This document shows, in pieces, positions 1 through 6,853 of a stretch of DNA of 37,664 nt. Position 1 is the stretch's first letter, and every line of letters begins with the position of its first letter. The position numbers were made by a program, and so were the translations under genes. Below the pieces are notes generated by a model. The model made no database searches and was not told the origin of the DNA. It saw only the letters and a program-made list of their open reading frames with translations. This DNA is from Bacillota bacterium (GTDB taxonomy: Bacteria > Bacillota > DTU014), in contig JAAYAB010000009.1 of assembly GCA_012719595.1 (NCBI GenBank), positions 1 through 37,664 on the forward strand, read 5' to 3'.

Positions 1-170
1 GGCACAGGAACATCGGGATCATCGGCTGTGATGGCAAAGCTCTGAGTCCCGTCCGGAGGGTCTTCCCACTTCAGCGGTGGAGAGAGGTTCCTGCCTAGGC
101 GGGTATTGCTGTACAGATCAGGAATCGCCTCTCCGTGCTTAAGCGCATCGCTGAATAACCGAAACCCCAT
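1..170 (-). CDS. YbhB/YbcL (PEBP/Raf kinase inhibitor-like) protein, 3' part beyond window
   Basis: This ORF is not in the supplied track because it runs off the left edge. Reading leftward from an ATG at 170 gives a protein starting MGFRLFSDAL, followed about 30 residues in by SPPLKWEDPP and then FAITADDPDVP. In the bacterial PEBP family (YbhB/YbcL) the segment SPPLxWxxxPxGTxSFAxxxDDPDxP is the hallmark anion-binding region, so the family call is firm although only about 56 of the usual 150-180 residues are present. An in-frame TGA lies seven codons upstream and a GAAGGG-like ribosome site precedes the ATG, which supports this start. The physiological ligand of bacterial PEBPs is generally unknown. 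The gene lies 40 bp downstream of, and on the same strand as, the next gene, so the two may be co-transcribed. Confidence 0.82.
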   Translation of the reverse strand, partial: MGFRLFSDALKHGEAIPDLYSNTRLGRNLSPPLKWEDPPDGTQSFAITADDPDVPV

Positions 171-210
171 GTCGATCGCCCTTCTACATCAGGAAATGCG
201 CTCACGAGTC

Positions 211-642
211 CTAGTCGTTGATGTCAAAGTCAGTGTTCTTCAGGCCATGATAGTAATTCCCCTTGCTTGCAGTGAACTTGATCAATGCGAAGTCTGGGTC
301 AGTGCAGCCCAAGGGGTAATACCTCTCCATTCCGTCGCTCCAGAACTCTCTCCTCTTCTCATCATCCCAGGAGACTTCTGCTTTTCCTATCAGCATCAAG
401 CCCTCGAAGGTCGTCTCATCGTAGAAGTAGAGGCTGGCATTGGGGTTCTTCTGTATCTGGGTCACCCTCTTCGAGGACGTGTTGGAACAGAACCAGAACT
501 CCTTCAGCCCGCTTGCAGCTGTCTTGATCATCGCCTTCAGATAGGGAATCCCGTTTTCATCGACCGTGCCCAACACTCCTGTGAAGCTTCGGTTCACAAG
601 AGCTAGCGACTTCTCAACGATCTCGCTTGTCTCAATGCTCAT
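211..642 (-). CDS. pyridoxamine 5'-phosphate oxidase-fold (FMN-binding split barrel) protein
   Basis: This 143-residue protein has the compact split-barrel layout of the PNPOx-like/general stress protein 26 group. It opens with a helix (residues about 4-18), then GVLGTVDENGIPYLKAM, where the family places its first barrel strands. Next come EFWFCSNTSSKRVTQIQKNP (usually flavin-phosphate contacts) and NASLYFYDE. Length matches the family norm of 130-160. The family binds FMN or related cofactors in the cytosol and is usually linked to redox or stress functions; the substrate here is unknown. GGAGG lies 9 nt before the ATG at 642, which supports the start. The gene is followed closely by the PEBP gene on the same strand. 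Confidence 0.85.
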   Translation of the reverse strand: MSIETSEIVEKSLALVNRSFTGVLGTVDENGIPYLKAMIKTAASGLKEFWFCSNTSSKRVTQIQKNPNASLYFYDETTFEGLMLIGKAEVSWDDEKRREFWSDGMERYYPLGCTDPDFALIKFTASKGNYYHGLKNTDFDIND

Positions 643-747
643 TTCGGTAGTCCTCCGCTTCTGATCTCAGGGCCTGGTTTGGCCTCAGCGCCTTGCAGGA
701 CTGTTGTTTCACAGCTCCACACCCGATGCTTGTTGGTTCCATCGTAT

Positions 748-753
748 TATAAC
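748..753 (-). promoter_or_regulatory. candidate -10 element upstream of the PNPOx-fold gene
   Basis: Read on the minus strand, the gap between the PNPOx-fold gene and the divergent flavin reductase-like gene contains a perfect TATAAT. It would give a leader of roughly 100 nt before the ATG at 642. No good TTGACA-like element sits 16-18 nt upstream of it, so the call rests on the -10 hexamer alone. The complementary plus strand reads ATTATAAC and could equally help the rightward gene. Confidence 0.3.
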
Positions 754-800
754 TAGAGCATCAAATACAAGGCGTCTTGCCAACAAAGGAAGAGATGGTA

Positions 801-869
801 ATGACAGAGAAACTCATTGCAGACACTCAGGAGTATCAAGCCGAAGGAGCCTTGATGGGGAAATGGGAC
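801..869 (+). other. probable out-of-frame N-terminus of the flavin reductase-like gene
   Basis: An ATG at 801, preceded by GGAAGAG about 9 nt upstream, opens a reading frame starting MTEKLIADTQEYQAEGALMG and continuing KWD. It looks like a sensible protein N-terminus but runs into TGA 40 codons later. The recognisable flavin reductase sequence (FHYGANAVCFEKNG) continues in the frame one base back. A single missing base near 868-870 would join the two as MGKWD-x-DLFHYGANAV. This is either a true frameshift, a consensus error, or a short leader peptide; I favour a one-base indel. Confidence 0.45.
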
Positions 870-1291
870 TTGATCTGTTCCACTATGGCGCAAACGCTGT
901 CTGCTTCGAGAAGAACGGTCGCGAGTATGGGATGATCTGTTCTTGGGCAACTCAGGTTGCTTACGACAGGATCCTGATGCTCCTAGGTGCTCAGAGCGTT
1001 ACCGGAAAGAACATTTCCAAAGGTGACATCATCGGTGTGAGCGTGCTAAGCACGCGGCAAGAGCACGTCATGAATACGTTGGGCTCTAGCCATTCCGACG
1101 ACGTAGACAAGTTTGAGAACCTGAACTACACCTCAGTGGGCACGGCCATCTTGATCGACAACGCCAGCGTCAATATGGTAGTTGAAGTGATCGATGTTCT
1201 CCATTTGCCAGGAATCGAGGAAGACAACTTGGTGTATGGGCTGGTGAAATCGCATACTCAAAGCGACGCTCCTATGTTGACTACTCGATGA
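863..1291 (+). CDS. flavin reductase-like FMN-binding protein (N-terminus uncertain)
   Basis: The conserved part starts at about DLFHYGANAVCFEKNG and continues through GMICSWATQVAYDRILMLLG, SVTGKNISKGDIIGVSVLS and a C-terminal GLVKSH. This is the order seen in small flavin reductases related to the FlaRed fold: cofactor-loop strand, then SxxTxxxIxxxGxFxVNxL-type segment. The family binds FMN or FAD and uses NAD(P)H or partner redox proteins in the cytosol. The track's ORF begins at 704, but the translation before codon 863 (MFHSSTPDAC...) is unlike the family. The first plausible in-frame start after it is ATG 863, giving 142 residues, a little short. A better N-terminus exists in another frame at 801 (see separate entry), so the gene may be frameshifted. 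No cofactor specificity can be assigned. Confidence 0.7.
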   Translation: MGLDLFHYGANAVCFEKNGREYGMICSWATQVAYDRILMLLGAQSVTGKNISKGDIIGVSVLSTRQEHVMNTLGSSHSDDVDKFENLNYTSVGTAILIDNASVNMVVEVIDVLHLPGIEEDNLVYGLVKSHTQSDAPMLTTR

Positions 1292-1651
1292 ACAAGAGCC
1301 GGTGTGGTTCGTCACCAAGTCACCCCCGCCTCACTTCCCACTCCCCACTCCTGTCTCACGCCCTCCGCGCCCTGCGATCCTGACTCGCGTGTCTGCTGTT
1401 CATGTCCAACCGGCCGACTATGGACGCAGGTCGCATTGAGATCATCATCCTCCGCATCGGATTGCTCTCTTCTTTTGCCGCATGGTTCAATCTATGAAAA
1501 TTGTCTCTCAACACTCTGTGCCAGAAGTGGCGTCGTTGCGAAGGAATAAACGCATCGATGTTGAACCATTTAAGAGGCTAAACCATTTTGTCGATTATGT
1601 TTGGCCACTTGATAGGTGCGCATTTTGGAGGCGGCACTCGGAGGGATTTGT
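1292..1651. other. 360-bp intergenic region upstream of the hydrolase operon
   Basis: No credible gene is present. The first part holds a pyrimidine-rich tract (1322-1351) whose complement has several G-runs. The second part is AT-richer and contains two copies of AACCATTT 17 bp apart (1564 and 1581), plausibly a regulator site for the operon starting at 1652. I could not place a convincing sigma-A promoter. The short track ORFs at 1304 and 1482 have no recognisable features. Confidence 0.5.
1564..1588. repeat. direct repeat AACCATTT-N9-AACCATTT, possible operator
   Basis: Two identical octamers, each extended to similar flanks (TTGAACCATTTAAG and CTAAACCATTTTG), lie 17 bp apart and about 65 bp before the start of the first hydrolase gene. 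Tandem sites of this kind are used by AraC-type and some response regulators. No such regulator is encoded in the window, so the function is unproven. Confidence 0.3.
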
Positions 1652-3775
1652 GTGGCGGTTTTTTACGTAGACAGCATGGCTCAAGAAACTTCTGAAAGCA
1701 ACTTCGGGTCGGAGAAAGCTCCCTTTCGGACGATAGGAGAAGCTGTGGACCATCTTCGACCCGGCGATACGCTGTACGTCAAGGCAGGTGAATACTTCGA
1801 ATCATTGCAGCTGACCAAGGGCGGCTCCCGGGAGGCCGGCTATGTCACGATTCGTTCCTTCGGCGATGATACGGTTACACTGACGGGCGCAGTAAGGGTC
1901 GGGACCGAAGGCTGGACGATGCTGTCCGAGGGCACATACGCCTGTCAGATACCTGAACGACTGGACCCATATGCTCACGACAAGTCACGGCCCAGAGCCT
2001 TCTGTAACGGCATGGAGATACCCCTCCGTCAGCAGGTCGTCGAATCCGAGGTCAATCAGCACAATGAGCAGGGTCTCATGGGATTGGATCTGCCGGATGC
2101 CCCTGATGATCCTAGATACTCGCACACTCCGGTAAAGCACTTTGAGATAGACAGGGCCACCAATACGATCACTATCTACTGCCCTGGCTATCATCCTGCA
2201 GAACTCAAGATAGAAGTATCGGTTTTGCGAAGCGCATTCCTCGTCCTGGGGGAGTACTTCCGAATCCAGGGGTTTCGGATCTTCGGGTATGCGGGGGCTG
2301 GCATTCATGTCGAAGCGCCCCACGCTTTGGTGGAGTACAACTACGTGGAGGCGTGTGGCACGGGCATCCTTCTCGCGGACGACGTGTCCTATGAGAGCAT
2401 AGTGCGGAGGAACACCATCATGCGCAGCAGCCAGACCGGCCTTCATTGGAAGAGCCGAGGCTGTACGATCGAGGACAACTCTGTCGTCCAGAGCTGCACC
2501 AACTCAATCATTGACACCTGGAGCGGCGGTCTGAAGTCGAACGCCGGCGGCTGGAGCCTCATAAGAAACAACGTGGTGGTAGGCACCGGAAAGCACAGAG
2601 TCCCTGGATCTTGCCATGCCTGGGGGGCTCTGTGGGGAGACATTCTGGCCAAGTGCAACATGTTGACCGGCAACACCGTTCACGGCAATGAATGGGTCGG
2701 GATCTACGTAGAATGGGGCCAGGACGGTCAACAGATACAGCTCAACACCAGTTCTCGCAACTTCTACGGCCTCTGCTTCAGAGGATCCAACTACGGAGTG
2801 GCCATGCGGAATGTATTCGCTGACAATGTGAACTCCCTCGGCTTCTTCAGTCCGCGGACTGAAGACAACTTCGTGAAGGGAAATGTCTTCATCGGCGGCA
2901 AGAACGCCATGGCCAGAGAGTATCAGCATGACTGGGAAGTGAAGCAACAGCAGACTAACGTAATCGACGATAACGTCTGGGATAGCGCACATAGTTGGGA
3001 CGATTTCACCCTCTTTGAGAGCGCATATGGCAGAGAGATCCGTCGCACTGTCAAGGATGATCCTCGCCCAGGCGATGTGGGACTGAACGTTGTCATCCTG
3101 CGCAACGCTTTCAGCCTAGAGAACGAGGTCATGATGATGGTCGGCAACAAGGACATCAGCCTGTCGGAGCCGGCCAATGAGGTGGTCCCGTACTTCTGGC
3201 GCCCTGGCGTACGCTCGGGTGAGTGCGTACATGACCCCTTGGCCAGGCCTTGCGTAGGCAAAGAGGCAGTGTTCGGCCGCGCCTGGGTTCCGGGGTTCAT
3301 AACAAAGAGAAGCATATCGAATGCCTTCGGACTGGGAAAGGCAGGTCTGGTCGAGTTCGGCGACGGAGCTCTGGGAGTCTTGGGTAACGCCGACGCTGCT
3401 GAGTCTGACAGCCTCTGTGTGGGCTGGTCCTCGCCAAGCCTGCCGATACGGGCAGGCAACAGGCTCCGAGTGTCCCTCACTATGTCGCTTCTGGGCGACG
3501 CCGCAACCTCGAAGGGTAGCGTCGGCGCTTCGAAGGGGCGTATACCGATAGTCGAGGTGCAGTGGGCAAGCGTTACGGGACAGAGGATGTCCAGCACCTC
3601 ATTGCTAGGGCCGGAGGAGGACTATGCTGACAGGGGGAGCTACAGAGTGGATGGCGTGGCCCAGGCTCCGGTTGATCTAGGCAGCAACCTGCGCTTTGTG
3701 GTCTTTCTCGGATGCGGCGGATACACAGGACCAATCAGCTTCACCGACATCAAGATCGAGGATCTGGGCAGATAG
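1652..3775 (+). CDS. right-handed parallel beta-helix protein, predicted cytoplasmic, 707 aa
   Basis: The N-terminus FYVDSMAQETSESNFGSEKA followed by PFRTIGEAVDHLRPGDTLYV matches the YYVDS-x-GxDxNxGTxxxPFxTIxxAv opening that begins the mature beta-helix domain of many pectate-lyase-like proteins. Helix rungs (about residues 150-430) show repeated N-V/I-asparagine ladders such as YNYVEACGTGILL and RNVFADNVNSLGFFS. The last about 150 residues form a separate beta-rich domain. The track starts at GTG 1616, but GGAGGG lies 6 nt before a GTG at 1652, giving MAVFYVDS with no signal peptide. I therefore use 1652. The family includes polysaccharide lyases, C5-epimerases and glycosidases; no catalytic residues can be assigned with confidence. 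It heads a tight operon with three glycosidase-like genes (21 bp to the next), which argues for a role on imported oligosaccharides. Confidence 0.85.
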   Translation: MAVFYVDSMAQETSESNFGSEKAPFRTIGEAVDHLRPGDTLYVKAGEYFESLQLTKGGSREAGYVTIRSFGDDTVTLTGAVRVGTEGWTMLSEGTYACQIPERLDPYAHDKSRPRAFCNGMEIPLRQQVVESEVNQHNEQGLMGLDLPDAPDDPRYSHTPVKHFEIDRATNTITIYCPGYHPAELKIEVSVLRSAFLVLGEYFRIQGFRIFGYAGAGIHVEAPHALVEYNYVEACGTGILLADDVSYESIVRRNTIMRSSQTGLHWKSRGCTIEDNSVVQSCTNSIIDTWSGGLKSNAGGWSLIRNNVVVGTGKHRVPGSCHAWGALWGDILAKCNMLTGNTVHGNEWVGIYVEWGQDGQQIQLNTSSRNFYGLCFRGSNYGVAMRNVFADNVNSLGFFSPRTEDNFVKGNVFIGGKNAMAREYQHDWEVKQQQTNVIDDNVWDSAHSWDDFTLFESAYGREIRRTVKDDPRPGDVGLNVVILRNAFSLENEVMMMVGNKDISLSEPANEVVPYFWRPGVRSGECVHDPLARPCVGKEAVFGRAWVPGFITKRSISNAFGLGKAGLVEFGDGALGVLGNADAAESDSLCVGWSSPSLPIRAGNRLRVSLTMSLLGDAATSKGSVGASKGRIPIVEVQWASVTGQRMSSTSLLGPEEDYADRGSYRVDGVAQAPVDLGSNLRFVVFLGCGGYTGPISFTDIKIEDLGR

Positions 3776-3796
3776 CATAGACAGGAGGCAGTCGCA

Positions 3797-5113
3797 ATGC
3801 AGCACAAGTTCAACCATGAGTACCATCAGTCACTCGTCTATAAGATCATGAATGCCAGGAAGCCTGATGTCGTTCTTGTGACATTCGAGGACTCACTGGA
3901 CATGATCAAGAGGATCCACAAAATGACCGGCGGGTTGAAACAGATTGTCTATTTGACCGGCTGGCAGTATGATGGGCATGACTCCAAGTATCCAGCCTGG
4001 CACGAAGTCAACCACCGCTTGGCTCGACCGCAGGACAAGAGCCCGAGAGACAGCTTTCTCTGGCTCATGCGGGAAGCCAAGAAATACAACGCCTTCGTCA
4101 GCGTCCACGTGAACATGTGTGACGCCTACGAGAACAGCCCTCTCTGGAAGACATACTATGACGAAAACCTCCTGATACGAGACAAGGATGGCAATCTCGT
4201 GAAAGGCGGGGTCTGGGACGGAGATCAGTCGTATCTAGTATCCAAGGCGGCCGAATGGAGGTCCGGAAGGGCGAAGGAGCGTATAGACTATCTGATCGAC
4301 CTGCTGCAGCTGGCTGAAGTGGGTACTGTTCACATCGATGTGTTCCATCCACGGCCGAGCGAGTACCACGGTATCACATATGATGACGATGTGGTCGCTT
4401 GCCAGGAGATACTCAAGTACTTCATATCCAGGGGCGTAGAAGTTACCAACGAGTGGTTTCACCATGAATACGCCGGACTGATGCCGTACGCCTGGCACTT
4501 CAACTTGGATGAGAGAAGCCGGCTCAAGTATCCGCCGTCTGTCATTACCGGCGGGGGTCCCGGGTGTAACCTCAGGTGGGCAAGGAGGCACACAGCTACG
4601 GCTTGGCCGGGCTGGTTTACAGCGCCTGAAGCAGGCTGCCTCTACGAGGACTGCTGGGGAACGTCCATCGATGGCGAACCTACCAAGGACCTCAGGGCAT
4701 TCACCCATGACTTCTTCACTCGTACTCTGCAGTGGCATTTTCTGAACAATCACAGAGTCATAAAGCATGTCCATACCCCACAGGTATATGAGGTGTATTT
4801 CGAGGACGACGTCGTTACATCCATGCGGACCAGCGATAGGCACTTCACCCTCACGCATCAGGGCAGAGTTCTGAGGGAACAGTCTGATCTGCTGATCCCT
4901 GCTCTATGGCTGGATCGGACACTGATGGGATATAGCGAGAACGGATGCACGCGGGAATGGGAACTGTCGGCTGACTGGGCCGACGCCTCACGGGCCAAAG
5001 TCACAACAGTGACACCTGCTGGGAACGAGTCATCTACTCAGGTGCCTGTGGTCAATGGGAAGATCAGGCTGACTCTAGAGCCGCGTCAGGGAGTCATGGT
5101 TACTCCGGCGTAA
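3797..5113 (+). CDS. GH101-like (endo-alpha-N-acetylgalactosaminidase-type) TIM-barrel hydrolase, 438 aa
   Basis: The core resembles the catalytic barrel of family GH101. YLTGWQYDGHDSKYP (about 52-66) corresponds to the GWQxxGHD motif, and FLWLMREAKKYNAFVSVHVN (about 87-106) to the following strand. TVHIDVFH places an aspartate (D181) where GH101 has its nucleophile, and EVTNEWFHHEYAG places a glutamate (E219) where it has the acid/base. The C-terminal segment IRLTLEPRQGVMV looks like the small beta-sandwich that follows the barrel. Classical GH101 enzymes exceed 1,000 residues and are secreted or wall-anchored; this one is minimal, leaderless and probably cytosolic. GH101 releases the Gal-beta-1,3-GalNAc disaccharide from O-glycans, but divergence here is large, so the substrate is open. 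AGGAGG precedes the ATG. A clear paralogue lies at 25835-28465. Confidence 0.75.
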   Translation: MQHKFNHEYHQSLVYKIMNARKPDVVLVTFEDSLDMIKRIHKMTGGLKQIVYLTGWQYDGHDSKYPAWHEVNHRLARPQDKSPRDSFLWLMREAKKYNAFVSVHVNMCDAYENSPLWKTYYDENLLIRDKDGNLVKGGVWDGDQSYLVSKAAEWRSGRAKERIDYLIDLLQLAEVGTVHIDVFHPRPSEYHGITYDDDVVACQEILKYFISRGVEVTNEWFHHEYAGLMPYAWHFNLDERSRLKYPPSVITGGGPGCNLRWARRHTATAWPGWFTAPEAGCLYEDCWGTSIDGEPTKDLRAFTHDFFTRTLQWHFLNNHRVIKHVHTPQVYEVYFEDDVVTSMRTSDRHFTLTHQGRVLREQSDLLIPALWLDRTLMGYSENGCTREWELSADWADASRAKVTTVTPAGNESSTQVPVVNGKIRLTLEPRQGVMVTPA

Positions 5114-5133
5114 AGAGGTTAGCAGGGGAAAGC

Positions 5134-5162
5134 GGCCTGCAGGGCAAGAAGGCTGGCAGGCC
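5134..5162 (+). other. intercistronic stem-loop
   Basis: GGCCTGC (5134-5140) pairs perfectly with GCAGGCC (5156-5162) across a 15-nt loop in the 105-bp gap between the GH101-like and DUF4038 genes. No U-run follows, so it is more likely an mRNA processing or stability element than a terminator. Confidence 0.4.
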
Positions 5163-5218
5163 TGGAGCGAACGATGCATAGGAGAGACTAGCCGAGGTCA
5201 CTTCAGGAGGGTGTACCG

Positions 5219-6853
5219 ATGCCAGTAAATAGATATGCTGTTCAGAACCATGTGACGGAGTGGGGCTATCAGTCTAGCCATGTATATGAAGACCCCTTCA
5301 ACCAGATCGAGATGGACGTTGTCTTCTGCGACGAAGCATCAAGCGAGTGGCGTGTCCCCGCCTATTGGGCGGGAGACAACGAATGGCGCGTTCGCTTCTG
5401 CCCGCCGCATCCTGGCGTCTACCATTATCGGACCGTCTGTACCAACGAGGCCGACAGTGGCCTCCACGGGGTCACCGGCGTCCTATGGGTGGCGGAGTAT
5501 CAGGGAGAGCACCCACTCTACAAGCATGGTCGCCTGCGCGTCAGCGGCGATCGGCGGCGATTCGTGCATGAAGATGGGACGCCTTTCTTCTGGCTCGGTG
5601 ATACATGCTGGTTTCTCCTTTCGTCCAGGCTGCAGTGGCCCGATGAATATCAGCTGTATATACAAGACAGGCAAACGAAGGGCTTCACGGTGATGCAGTT
5701 GGTGGCCGGCTTATATCCAGATGGGGACTCCTTTGACGTCAGAGGCGTCAACGAAGCCGGATTTCCTTGGGAACAGGGATACCGGACGATCAATCCGGCC
5801 TACTTCGATGCCGCAGATGTAAGGATACAGTGGCTGGTGAAGTCAGGAATGGTCCCGTGTATCTTCGGCTGCTGGGGCTTCCTCCTGCTAAAAATGGGCA
5901 TGGAGAAGATGAAGCGCCACTGGAGGTATCTGGTCGCCCGCTACGGAGCATATCCCGTGACCTGGAGCCTGGCCGGCGAGGCCACCATGCCCTATTACCT
6001 CTCAGAGACGCCGGACACTGACAGCCAAGCACTGAAGACGGGTTGGACTGAGGTTGGAAGGTATGTCCGCAGCATCGATCCATTTCATAATCCGATAACC
6101 ATACATGCACCCCACTACAGTGGGTCTCGAGCGCAGGTGGTCGACGAGTCTGTGTTGGACTACGACATGCCACAGCCGGGGCACGGGACGAATGAGCATG
6201 CTCCCCATACAGCGAAGCTCATATCGGAGCTGATCAACACCGAGCCTCACATGCCCGTGGTCAACGGTGAAGTCCTGTACGAGGCCAACTTCGATTCAGC
6301 TTACGGTGGTATTCAAAGGTACGCCTTCTGGACGACGATGCTGATGGGCGGCGCCGGCCATACGTATGGAGCCAACGGGCTCTTCCAGCTAAATCGACCC
6401 GGAGATCCATTCGGACCTTCACCTCACGGGATGCAGTGGGGCGATATTCCATGGACCGTCGCATATAGGTTCCAGGGATCGACCGATGTCGGGATAGGCA
6501 AATCCATACTGGAGAGATACCGGTGGTGGGACTTCGTCCCTCACCCCGAATGGATCGAACCTCATGCCGGCGAGAGGGGTTACAATCTCCCATATGCCGC
6601 CGGGATACAGGGCGAGGTGCGCATGTTCTACTTGCCCGGTCCGATCCATCCTTGGTGCTCTCGACCGGTACTGAAGAGGCTAGACCGAAGCAGGAAGTAC
6701 CGAGTCTTCTGGGTAGATACCACCACAGGCGTTGACACGCCTATAGATGATGTTCGCATCGATGCAGATGGAGATTGGCAGATGCCTCTGCCTCCAGTCA
6801 TGCGTGACTGGATACTGGTGATAGAGGAGGATGACAGGCATGGTAGCACTTGA
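5219..6853 (+). CDS. DUF5060/DUF4038 glycoside hydrolase (GH140-like), 544 aa
   Basis: Three regions are visible. The first is an N-terminal beta-sandwich (about 10-95; NEWRVRFCPPHPGVYHYRTV is typical of DUF5060). The second is a TIM barrel (about 105-420) starting at RRFVHEDGTPFFWLGDTCWF, the signature opening of DUF4038. The third is a C-terminal sandwich (about 440-540) like the putative collagen-binding domain of this family. SLAGEATMPY (E254) and PVVNGEVLYE (E351) sit at the two barrel strands where clan GH-A enzymes keep their acid/base and nucleophile. DUF4038 includes the GH140 apiosidase of the rhamnogalacturonan-II pathway, but most members are uncharacterised. There is no signal peptide, so cytosolic action on oligosaccharides is expected. 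AGGAGGG precedes the ATG. The gene overlaps the next gene by 14 bp, which implies translational coupling. Confidence 0.88.
   Translation: MPVNRYAVQNHVTEWGYQSSHVYEDPFNQIEMDVVFCDEASSEWRVPAYWAGDNEWRVRFCPPHPGVYHYRTVCTNEADSGLHGVTGVLWVAEYQGEHPLYKHGRLRVSGDRRRFVHEDGTPFFWLGDTCWFLLSSRLQWPDEYQLYIQDRQTKGFTVMQLVAGLYPDGDSFDVRGVNEAGFPWEQGYRTINPAYFDAADVRIQWLVKSGMVPCIFGCWGFLLLKMGMEKMKRHWRYLVARYGAYPVTWSLAGEATMPYYLSETPDTDSQALKTGWTEVGRYVRSIDPFHNPITIHAPHYSGSRAQVVDESVLDYDMPQPGHGTNEHAPHTAKLISELINTEPHMPVVNGEVLYEANFDSAYGGIQRYAFWTTMLMGGAGHTYGANGLFQLNRPGDPFGPSPHGMQWGDIPWTVAYRFQGSTDVGIGKSILERYRWWDFVPHPEWIEPHAGERGYNLPYAAGIQGEVRMFYLPGPIHPWCSRPVLKRLDRSRKYRVFWVDTTTGVDTPIDDVRIDADGDWQMPLPPVMRDWILVIEEDDRHGST

Noticed and set aside
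106-606. 166-codon plus-strand ORF opposite the PNPOx-fold and PEBP genes
   Set aside because: It overlaps two recognisable minus-strand genes and has no domain of its own.
1304-1670. Two short plus ORFs (1304-1549 and 1482-1670) before the hydrolase operon
   Set aside because: No recognisable sequence, and the second overlaps the true start of the beta-helix gene.
2923-3597. 224-codon minus-strand ORF within the beta-helix gene
   Set aside because: It is antisense to a gene with clear family motifs, shows no recognisable domain, has odd Ser/Pro/Arg-rich composition and no ribosome site that I can see; it is a shadow ORF.
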